Part shown: in pieces, positions 10,501 through 22,500 of the stretch
Position numbering within the stretch: the first letter of the stretch is position 1
How the letters are laid out: each line of letters starts with the position of its first letter
NCBI GenBank assembly: GCA_033964015.1
Contig: CM066918.1
Coordinates: 24,449,387 to 24,513,386 of the forward strand
DNA from: Scolanthus callimorphus
Taxonomy: Eukaryota; Cnidaria; Anthozoa; Actiniaria; Edwardsiidae
Direction: 5' to 3'
Length of the DNA: 64,000 bases
The notes under the pieces: model-generated
The model's database searches: none
Told to the model about the DNA's origin: nothing
What the model saw: only the letters and a program-made list of their open reading frames with translations
Program-made: the position numbers and the translations under genes

Positions 10501-13500
10501 AATGGCCACACAAAGTGTACACTAGCTCCTGTCCCTCCCAAATGTTCCTTGGAAGGCGATGGAACGGTCCTTCCACAGTCCGAAGACAAGCGTTTTATTG
10601 GCTCTGAGATGACAGTGGGTACTCCATTAGGACGCAACGTTCCTGCTAAGTTTCATTTGCCCTCTAAGGCTATCGAGCTGCCGACCAGCCCCTCAACATC
10701 TAGTCCTCAACACGGCATAGCAGACATGGCTCCAGAAATTTCACATGGCCACATCACTGATGAAACTCAAGTGTCCACAGACAACTCACCATCAGACCAT
10801 GCCTCCGGTATGGCAATGTTGCCGGATCAGCAGATTGTTGCAGATGACGTTTTCGTGAAGACCCCAAGAGTTTCTGAGCTAATAGAGAATGGGGTTGCTC
10901 TTCCAAGAGGCATTCCTGATAGTGATTCTCATCGTTTGGATGGACGCAACCTTCCCTCTACGTCTCCTTTGCCCTCTAAGGCTATGGAGCTGCCGACTAG
11001 CCCCTCAACATCTAGTCCTCAACACGGCATAGCAGACGTGACACCAGAGATTTCAAATGGTCACATCACTGATAAGACACGAGTATCCACAGACAACTCG
11101 CCATCAGCCCATGTCTCCGGTATGGCAATGTTGCTGGATCAGCATATTGTTGCAGATGGCCCTTTCGTGAAGACCCCAAGAGGTTCTGAGCTAACAGAGA
11201 ATGGGGTTGCTCTTCCAAGAAACAACCCTGATAGTAACTCTCGTCCTCAACCTGTACGTTTGGATGGACGCAACCTTCCCTCTACGTCTCCTTTGCCCTC
11301 TAAGGCTATGGAGCTGCCGACTAGCCCCTTATCATCTAGTTCTCAACTCGGAATAGCAGACGTGACACCGGAGAATCTACATGGCCACATCACTGATGAA
11401 ACTCAAGTGTCCACAGACAACTCACCATCAGACCATGCCTCCGGTATGGCAATGTTGCCGGATCAGCATATTGTTGCAGATGGCGTTTTCGTGGAGTTCC
11501 CAAAAGGTTCTGAGCTAATAGAGAATGGGATTGCTCTTCCAAGAGACGTTCCTGATAGTAATTCTCATCGTTTGGATGGACGCAACCTTCATTCTAAGTG
11601 TCCTTTGCCCTCTAAGGCTATGAAGCTGCCGACGAACCCCTCCGCATCTAGTCCTCAGCACGGCATGACACCGACGAATTCACATGGCCACATCACTGAT
11701 GAAACTCAAGTGTCCACAGACAACTCACCATCAGGCCATGCCTCCGGTATGGCAATGTTGCCGGATCAGCATATTGTTGCAGATGGCGTTTTCGTGGAGT
11801 TCCCAAAAGGTTCTGAGCTAATGGAGAATGGGGTTGCTCTTCCAAGAGACATTCCTGATAGTAATTCTCATCGTTTGGATGGACGCAATCTTCCCTCTAA
11901 GTCTCCTTTGCCCTCTACTACTATGAAGCTGCCGACGAACCCCTCAACGTCTAGTCCTCAGCACGGCATGACACCGACGAATTCACATGGCCATATCACT
12001 GATAAGACACGAGTATCAACAGACACCTCGCCATCAGGCCATGGCTCCGTTACGGTGGCATCTACTTCTTCTAAGGACAAGGGAAAGCTTTCTTCAGATC
12101 ACAGCACAGTCCTTGGGAGGCACGTTCCACCAGAGATTTCAAATGGCCACATCACTGATGAAACAAAAGTGTCCACAGACAACTCACCATCAGGCCATGC
12201 CTCCGTTACGGTGACATTAACGTCTTCTAAGGACAAGGGAAAGCTTTCTGCGGATCACAACACAGCCCCTGGGAGGCACGTTCCACCAGAGATTTCACAT
12301 GGCCACATCACTGATGAAACAAAAGTGTCCACAGACAACTCACCATCATGCCATGCCTCCGTTACGGTGGCATCTACGTCTTCTAAGGACAAGGGAAAGC
12401 TTTCTGCGGATCACAACACAGCCCCTGGAAAGCACGTTCCACCAGAGATTTCACATGGCCACATCACTGATGAAACTCAAGAGTCCACAGACAACTCACC
12501 ATCAGGCCATGCCTCCGCTACGGTGACATCTACTCCTTCTAAGGACAAGGGAAAGCTTTCTTCGGATCACAACACAGCCCCTGGGAGGCACGTTCCACCA
12601 GAGATTTCACATGGCCACATCACTGATGAAACTCAAGTGTCCACAGACAACTCACCATCAGGCCATGCCTCCGTTACGATGACATCTACTTCTTCTAAGG
12701 ACAAGGAAAAGCTTTCTTCGGATCACAACACAGCCCCTGGAAAGCACGTTCCACCAGAGATTTCACATGGCCACATCACTGATGAAACTCAAGTGTCCAC
12801 AGACAACTCACCATCAGGCCATGCCTCCGGTATGGTGACATCTACGTCTTCTAAGGACAAGGGAAAGCTTTCTTCGGATCACAACACAGCCCCTGGAAAG
12901 CACGTTCCACCAGAGATTTCACATGGCCACATCACTGATGAAACTCAAGTGTCTACAGACAACTCACCATCAGGCCATGCCTCCGTTACGATGACATCTA
13001 CTTCTTCTAAGGACAAGGAAAAGCTTTCTGCGGATCACAACACAGCCCCTGGGAGGCACGTTCCACCAGAGATTTCACATGGCCACATCACTGATGAAAC
13101 TCAAGTGTCCACAGACAACTCGCCATCAGGCCATGCCTCCGGTATGGTGACATCTACGTCTTCTAAGGACAAGGGAAAGCTTTCTTCGGATCACAACACA
13201 GCCCTTGGAAAGCACATTCCACCAGAGATTTCACATGGCCACATCACTGATGAAACTCAAGTGTCTACAGACAACTCACCATCAGGCCATGCCTCCGGTA
13301 TGGTGACATCTACGTCTTCTAAGGACAAGGGAAAGCTTTCTTCGGATCACAACACAGCCCCTGGAAAGCACGTTCCACCAGGGATTTCACATGGCCACAT
13401 CACTGATGAAACTCAAGTGTCTACAGACAACTCAACATCAGGCCATGCCTCCGGTATGGTGACATCTACGTCTTCTAAGGACAAGGGAAAGCTTTCTTCG

Positions 13501-16500
13501 GATCACAACACAGCCCCTGGAAAGCACGTTCCACCAGAGATTTCACATGGCCACATCACTGATGAAACTCAAGTGTCTACAGACAACTCACCATCAGGCC
13601 ATGCCTCCGGTATGGTGACATCTACGTCTTCTAAGGACAAGGGAAAGCTTTCTTCGGATCACAACACAGCCCCTGGAAAGCACGTTCCACCAGAGATTTC
13701 ACATGGCCACATCACTGATGAAACTCAAGTGTCTACAGACAACTCACCATCAGGCCATGTCTCCGGTATGGTGACATCTACGTCTTCTAAGGACAAGGGA
13801 AAGCTTTCTTCGGATCACAACACAGCCCCTGGAAAGCACGTTCCACCAGAGATTTCACATGGCCACATCACTGATGAAACTCAAGTGTCCACAGACAACT
13901 CACCATCAGGCCATGCCTCCGGTATGGTGACATCTACGTCTTCTAAGGACAAGGGAAAGCTTTCTTCGGATCACAACACAGCCCCTGGAAAGCACGTTCC
14001 ACCAGAGATTTCACATGGCCACATCACTGATGAAACTCAAGTGTCTACAGACAACTCACCATCAGGCCATGCCTCCGGTATGGTGACATCTACGTCTTCT
14101 AAGGACAAGGGAAAGCTTTCTTCGGATCACAACACAGTCCTTGGGAGGCAGATTCCACCAGAGATTTCACATGGCCACATCACTGATGAAACTCAAGTGT
14201 CCACAGACAACTCACCATCAGGCCATGCCTCCGTTACGGTGGCATCTACGTCTTCTAAGGACAAGGGAAAGCTTTCTGCGGATCACAACACAGCCCCTGG
14301 GAGGCACGTTCCACCAGAGATTTCACATGGCCACATCACTGATGAAACTCAAGTGTCCACAGACAACTCACCATCAGGCCATGCCTCCGGTATGGTGACA
14401 TCTACGTCTTCTAAGGACAAGGGAAAGCTTTCTGCGGATCACAACACAGCCCCTGGAAAGCACGTTCCACCAGAGATTTCACATGGCCACATCACTGATG
14501 AAACTCAAGTGTCTACAGACAACTCACCATCAGGCCATGCCTCCGGTATGGTGACATCTACGTCTTCTAAGGACAAGGGAAAGCTTTCTTCGGATCACAA
14601 CACAGCCCCTGGAAAGCACGTTCCACCAGAGATTTCACATGGCCACATCACTGATGAAACTCAAGTGTCTACAGACAACTCACCATCAGGCCATGCCTCC
14701 GGTATGGTGACATCTACGTCTTCTAAGGACAAGGGAAAGCTTTCTTCGGATCACAACACAGCCCCTGGAAAGCACGTTCCACCAGAGATTTCACATGGCC
14801 ACATCACTGATGAAACTCAAGTGTCCACAGACAACTCACCATCAGGCCATGCCTCCGGTAAGGTGACATCTACGTCTTCTAAGGACAAGGGAAAGCTTTC
14901 TTCGGATCACAACACAGCCCCTGGAAAGCACGTTCCACCAGAGATTTCACATGGCCACATCACTGATGAAACTCAAGTGTCCACAGACAACTCACCATCA
15001 GGCCATGCCTCCGGTATGGTGACATCTACGTCTTCTAAGGACAAGGGAAAGCTTTCTTCGGATCACAACACAGCCCCTGGAAAGCACGTTCCACCAGAGA
15101 TTTCACATGGCCACATCACTGATGAAACTCAAGTGTCTACAGACAACTCACCATCAGGCCATGCCTCCGGTATGGTGACATCTACGTCTTCTAAGGACAA
15201 GGGAAAGCTTTCTTCGGATCACAACACAGTCCTTGGGAGGCAGATTCCACCAGAGATTTCACATGGCCACATCACTGATGAAACTCAAGTGTCCACAGAC
15301 AACTCACCATCAGGCCATGCCTCCGTTACGGTGGCATCTACGTCTTCTAAGGACAAGGGAAAGCTTTCTGCGGATCACAACACAGCCCCTGGGAGGCACG
15401 TTCCACCAGAGATTTCACATGGCCACATCACTGATGAAACTCAAGTGTCCACAGACAACTCGCCATCAGGCCATGCCTCCGGTATGGTGACATCTACGTC
15501 TTCTAAGGACAAGGGAAAGCTTTCTTCGGATCACAACACAGCCCCTGGAAAGCACATTCCACCAGAGATTTCACATGGCCACATCACTGATGAAACTCAA
15601 GTGTCTACAAACAACTCACCATCAGGCCATGCCTCCGGTATGGTGACATCTACGTCTTCTAAGGACAAGGGAAAGCTTTCTTCGGATCACAACACAGCCC
15701 CTGGAAAGCACGTTCCACCAGGGATTTCACATGGCCACATCACTGATGAAACTCAAGTGTCTACAGACAACTCAACATCAGGCCATGCCTCCGGTATGGT
15801 GACATCTACGTCTTCTAAGGACAAGGGAAAGCTTTCTTCGGATCACAACACAGCCCCTGGAAAGCACGTTCCACCAGAGATTTCACATGGCCACATCACT
15901 GATGAAACTCAAGTGTCTACAGACAACTCACCATCAGGCCATGCCTCCGGTATGGTGACATCTACGTCTTCTAAGGACAAGGGAAAGCTTTCTTCGGATC
16001 ACAACACAGTCCTTGGGAGGCAGATTCCACCAGAGATTTCACATGGCCACATCACTGATGAAACTCAAGTGTCCACAGACAACTCACCATCAGGCCATGC
16101 CTCCGTTACGGTGGCATCTACGTCTTCTAAGGACAAGGGAAAGCTTTCTGCGGATCACAACACAGCCCCTGGGAGGCACGTTCCACCAGAGATTTCACAT
16201 GGCCACATCACTGATGAAACTCAAGTGTCCACAGACAACTCGCCATCAGGCCATGCCTCCGGTATGGTGACATCTACGTCTTCTAAGGACAAGGGAAAGC
16301 TTTCTTCGGATCACAACACAGCCCCTGGAAAGCACATTCCACCAGAGATTTCACATGGCCACATCACTGATGAAACTCAAGTGTCTACAAACAACTCACC
16401 ATCAGGCCATGCCTCCGGTATGGTGACATCTACGTCTTCTAAGGACAAGGGAAAGCTTTCTTCGGATCACAACACAGCCCCTGGAAAGCACGTTCCACCA

Positions 16501-19500
16501 GGGATTTCACATGGCCACATCACTGATGAAACTCAAGTGTCTACAGACAACTCAACATCAGGCCATGCCTCCGGTATGGTGACATCTACGTCTTCTAAGG
16601 ACAAGGGAAAGCTTTCTTCGGATCACAACACAGCCCCTGGAAAGCACGTTCCACCAGAGATTTCACATGGCCACATCACTGACGAAACTCAAGTGTCCAC
16701 AGACAACTCACCATCAGGCCATGCCTCCGTTACGATGACATCTACTTCTTCTAAGGACAAGGGAAAGCTTTCTTCGGATCACAACACAACCCCTGGGAGG
16801 CACGTTCCACCAGAGATTTCACATGGCCACATCACTGATGAAACTCAAGTGTCCACAGACAACTCGCCATCAGGCCATGCCTACGTTACGATGACATCTA
16901 CTTCTTCTAAGGACAAGGGAAAGTTTTCTTTGGATCACAACACAACCCCTGGGAGGCACATTCTAGATGTGAAGGTCGCGGGCGACGCCCTGGACACTCA
17001 GGACAGCCCTACTCTGGATATGAAGCAGTTGATATCCAGACATTCCCAGGAAAAGACCTATCAAGGACTGACCCCTTTAATCGACAAGCCACTTGCATCG
17101 AAGGCCATGGAATCTACAGAGGAACGGTTCCCAACAGCGTCTCCAGTCCATGGTAAACGAGGTAAAACAATTTGTGTTTTACTTAAAACTCGCAGAGTGC
17201 ACACCTAATGGTACTATCCAATACCCCTTCATATTTTTTTCTCATATACTTGGGTTTAATTTCCACTCTCATTGGTCGCTGATTTCTCTCAACCAATCAA
17301 ATTTTGAACTTAACGCAGCTGTACATTTAGTAATCACGTTCTCAGAGCGGACTTCAGAGTGTCGTCATTCACGCTCACTTTGCGTTTACTCATATACGTT
17401 TGTTTACTCATATACGTTTACTCATATACGTTTTGTTCAGAATTGGTGTATTTGGATTGATTGACTACGCAGAAAAAAATGCCAAAAGTCCACTCGATGT
17501 TTTGGCGCACTGGGTCACGTGGTACCAGAAACAGCTGTTAAAAAGCGCACAGCAAGCAGTACTGTATGTATACAATACCAAACAACTACAACCCTGATTT
17601 CTATTTTCCTAGACCTCACAGATAATCCTGTCACCCCATGGAGTTACGATGTGAACTCCTTGAAGTTGGATAAAAACTTGGTGTGCTATCAGTCACGTGA
17701 TGGCAAGGCTCACTGTGCCCTCTCTCTTGTTGAGAACAACCTGAAAGGTAAGGGGTGATCTCCACCCTACAGCGGCGTACCCGGGGATGGGCGTATCCGG
17801 GGATGGGGGGGGGGGGGGGGGGGGGGCGATTCCAGGTGTTCAGGAACCCCCTATTTTTAGCCAACATATATTGTTTTTAATCAATTAATTAATTGTTCTT
17901 TTCAATTTCTGGTCTTCAAAAGAATACGTTTGACGTCATTCGCGGAAAATATGTATGACTAGTCTATAGTCTATAGTGTACCCCCCGAAATTTATAGGAC
18001 AGGGGAATAGCATAGCATATATCCTAAATGTTTGTTTTTGCTTTAATTATTTTATTAATTTATTGGAATTACACCGATGTAAATTTAGTCATTTACAAAG
18101 TGCCAATAAAACATGTCTATGTCTATGTCTATGTCTAGCATAGTTTATGGGACAGGGGAATAGCATAGTGGACACCCCCCCCCCCCCCCCCCCCCACCCA
18201 CCCACCCCTGGGTACGCCCCTGCCCTGTGTGATAAATCTCCCTTGAGCAGTGGATGAATTATCACAGGAATTTCCAATGTCTGATAGAATGATCTTATTC
18301 CCATTGGCAGATTCTGTGCTACAACCCGAGCTTCACAGTCATCTTGGCATGTTCGCCTTTGGCATGGCTTTGACACTTACAGCCACTATGTTCTGTGCAC
18401 CCTGGTTCGCGGGTCTCCACGACCCATTGTTTGCCCCACACGTTCACTACTAAGCCTGTACAAAACTTTACTTGGAGAATCTACTTTAAGCGTTGGATTA
18501 CTCGGATAAAAACCTTTTTAAAATTGTTTGGTCGAAAACTTGCTTTGTATTTATATTTTCTCTATACAGTGTATAGAACTTGCTCGATGTTTGGCATAGT
18601 GTCAATACAGATCTAAAGATAGAGCAACCGTATGTATTCCATAAAGTAGCTTTTGTCGTATATAATAAACCTTTTTCGTTCCACTTTTCTGGCATCTCTA
18701 GGTAATTCACTATGCTTCCCAAAGTTATCACTTATAACACAACAGCTAGACAAGTTCAGAGTGTAAAAATATTTTTTAAGAGGAGGATGGTTCAAACTGT
18801 ACATACGGTCTGAATGCGGCAGTTAACCATAGTACACTGGCAACTGCATGCCTAAATGAATACAGTGCGCACCTTTATGTCCAGAATTACGGAAAGGCAG
18901 GGCCCAACAATTGCAGAAATGAGCCGAATCGCTGCACCATGATTGAACGTAATAATAAACCAGGAAACAACCTGTCACCTTTGACGAAAGGTTTAGCGAC
19001 TGAAAAAGTTTGAAATGCCCTGCCGCCCTCCAGTTTAACAAACAACCTTACATACATTTGAATAGCGGCTGAACCTTTTCAATTCCTCAAATTTTCTCAC
19101 CAGTCAAAAACGCCAAATAAGACTTCGCAATCTTCTATGTTGCGGGTTCCCTGTGTCGCCAAAAATGGCGGGAAAAACAGTCAGTCAATTCAGAAACGTT
19201 CCTGGCACAGACAGATTGAAAATTAATAGTATACATAAACAGACAACAATAAACAGAGATTGCAGTAAAAGAAAAAGAGGAATAAAAATAGAGCAGTTAC
19301 GTTTTGGTAACAGCTTTTGACGTAATATATCAAACACGAGACAGGCCCAGCCCGCGTGTTTCATCAGGATTTCTAAACACCGAGAAGAGGGTTGAAAAAA
19401 AAAAAAACGAGGCAAAGCCGAGTGTTTTTAACCGGCTTTGATGAAAAACACTGCCGAGTGTTTGATATAGCTTCTCAAACGAATCATTTATTATCGAGAA

Positions 19501-22500
19501 AAAGAAGGAATAAAAACATCCAAAATTTATGCAAATCTAGATCGCGATCGATCGAAACCTACTTTACAGTTATGATTTATTTTTTTGAGCTTAATAAATT
19601 ACTGATGAGTTTGAGAAAAGTGTACCTGCGCGCCATCGTAGTTAAATATTCCCACTGCACTCACTGGGACCTTCTTACACACGGCTCGTCCCAGGAGTTG
19701 ACGACGCATAGCAAATACCACAGGGATACCATTCGCATGTGCAATGCTAATGATATTATGCAACGTATCATCTAATCCGCCTGAAAGAGAGGACAAAAAG
19801 TGAGGAAGTTCAAGTTTCAGTCCCAGTGGAGTCACAATCTTGGATATCTTTGCGCCAAATATGAAAATATATGTTAAAGATTGCAAAATGTGCATGCACT
19901 TCGGTATTTCGTCTCTGAATTATTTGTAATTGTTACAATGTCGTTACAATGAAGACTGTTGAACACAAGAGCTTGAAAGCATTGTCCCTGGAACTCCAGG
20001 GTGGTTGGTCTACGCCTCCTTTTTGGCCACTAGAGCAAGCCTGGAATTCCAAGACTGAATATTCCAGAGTGGCGTATTCCCAAAATATGGAATTCCAGGG
20101 TGGTCATTGGAATTCCAAATTGGGTACAGAAATCTAAGCATTTCCAGGGTGGGTAGACCCAGAGTTTCTTCCATTTCTTATTTCGTTAATATAGGCTTCC
20201 TGTGAAACCTGAGGGTGGTTCAGGGCCTACCTGCCGATTTGATGCGCTCGACATTGGGAGATAAGATCACACACTTGATCTTTTTCAGCTTTAGATGTTT
20301 AGTGACTTCACGTAATCCAACAACGAAGCGGCGCTTTGCTTTCGCCTGAAACATAAAGTCGTTAGAATAAGAACTTCACCAGGAAAAAAACATTACTTCA
20401 GGGATGGACTTGTTGTGAATGTCTTAACCAAGATCAAGATATATTCACCTCAAAGGATGAGTAGAAGCGTAGAAATTCAAGGGATTGAGAGGATGTTCTT
20501 AAAATTGTACCAAATCACGTGCTCGACTGTGGTTCTTATATCAAAAGAAAATTTCGATAATTAAGAAAAAACTGTTCCGTGAAAGTGCTTCGCAATAACA
20601 GTGTATACAAATTCAAGCGTCGCTGCAGCAATGTGACAGCGAGTGGTGAATTTTAATTTTAGTTTTGAAACATGCTTTTAAATTGCTTGGTTTGGTCAAG
20701 ATTTGCCATCTTTTCTTACCTTTTCAGGATCTCTAAAATAAACTCTGTCCTGAAATCGAACTAGCTCACTCAGCAGTTTGGTCGTGATGGTGTTGAGTTC
20801 ATTGTCCAGCACTTGGTCGCAATATCTAAACGATAGCATTCAAAATTTACTTCCTTGGAAGTCCTTGTAATTTCACTAGAAACAACATCGAAAGACCCGG
20901 CTTCAAAACTAAGGATGGAAAAACTTACTCTCTAAATCTTCTACTATGAATCTCGGCTTTTATGTCGTCTTCTGATGGATCGGAAGGCTCGAAGTCAGAA
21001 GTTCCCTCGTCTTAAAAACAAAAAAGAAAACCAAACATATTTTGAGAAAAAATGTTAGGAACAAGCGGGTTAAATTGAAGATGACAAGATCATGAGAAGT
21101 CTGTTTTTGTAACTTGCAACAGAATGGCTTTCCCGGTGTTCCTTGTTCTCAGTGCAATCATGAACAACTGAAAAGGCAAAGTGCTCGCTTCAAATAAGAG
21201 GAAGAAGAATGCTTTAAAGTAGAAAATAACAAAAGGAATTTGAATGCAATGACTAAGCTTAGAGCTTTTTCTTTATTCTCACCTTGTTCGACCGGAGAAC
21301 GATTCATGTCTTCTTCGTCCTCCTTTTCTTCTTCTTCGGACTCGTCTTCTTTCTCTTCGTCGCTTTTTGGGGTGTCAACATCTTTTCCACTTTCGGTTTC
21401 TTCTGGTGACGCTTCTCGCTCCTTCTTCTTTTCTTCCCGTTCTTTCAAAATAATCTGATAGAGCAATTAATCAGATAATTAATCAATCATCTGCGAGAGC
21501 AGATATAAAATACACGAATTGCCGCTCTCTCTCTTTCTCTTAATACTCTTTCTCACAGTTTGAGCGAATTCTTATCTTTTGAGCACTTGAAAAGCCTTTA
21601 CTTATACACGGCCAAAAAGTGCCGTTCAGAGCGATCCCAAGTCAAACGAGCATTAAAAAACAGAACCTCTCTAAACTCGCGGTAGTCTACATTTATTTGT
21701 ACATTTTCCCGAGATCTTCCTCAATCACAAAATTATTTTTATGGTATGGATTTTCAATGCCCTATTAAGTAACTTACCCGCTTCATCGCTGTTGGCTTTT
21801 TCTTTTTCGGTACTTCCCTCTCTTTGCCTCTTTTGATGACGGGAGCAGTAGAATCCAGCATGTTAGGCAGTCCCTACACAAAATAAACGGCTAGTGTGAC
21901 ATCGATATTGCAGAAAAATAGTAGACTTGCGGAGAGAAACCTTTCATTTGAACAAGTCGATAGACTTCCAAATGTTGCAAAAGATCGCTATCTTAAAATT
22001 TCTCAAAGCAAAGTACTTCGCACAACAAATCTGGCTTCTGTAGGACGGCTCTTTTTTCCGCAAATAATGCGCAAAGATTGGTTGTCTCACATTTTATTAA
22101 TAGGAAATACGTCTACAAGAACATTGGGATTGCGATTTTAAGAAAAAAAATAGCCGTGAATTGGACATCGCCCAGGCTCTCAATTTCCTGAATTCCAGGA
22201 TGGCGAAGAACGAAACCTGTTTCGACAAAAGTGCGGGAAATTATGTGGCAAATACCACATACTTGGCACGCTCTTCAATTATTTTGACCAGATAAAAATT
22301 TAATTTAAATGTGTATAAAAGTCTTTTTATCGTGTTCCTTTGACCTAAAACAGTACATCCACTAAATGGAAATGGATGTGCGCTTCGCCACCATCATTTA
22401 TCTCCAACGTTCTATAGTGCGAACAACTCTAGTAAAGGCTGAGATTCAATCATTTATTTTCGTTTCTCACCTTCATATTCACAGGTTTTTTGCTTACAAC

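Larger units (their letters stand above)
2325..19625 (-). other. SECISBP2L: 17.3-kb last intron of SECISBP2L
   Basis: Runs from the donor CAG|gtacac at 19626/19625 to the acceptor ctag|GAT at 2325/2324. It contains all seven modelled exons of a plus-strand gene (3532-18453) plus several transposons. The other introns of the host gene in this window are about 0.1 to 1.7 kb, so this one is exceptional. Confidence 0.75.

Noticed and set aside
11987..16270. Plus-strand ORFs of 75-85 residues repeated inside the giant exon (e.g. 11987, 12299, 14141, 15233)
   Set aside because: They are alternative-frame shadows of the 156-bp array; the 3n period makes any open unit repeat itself.
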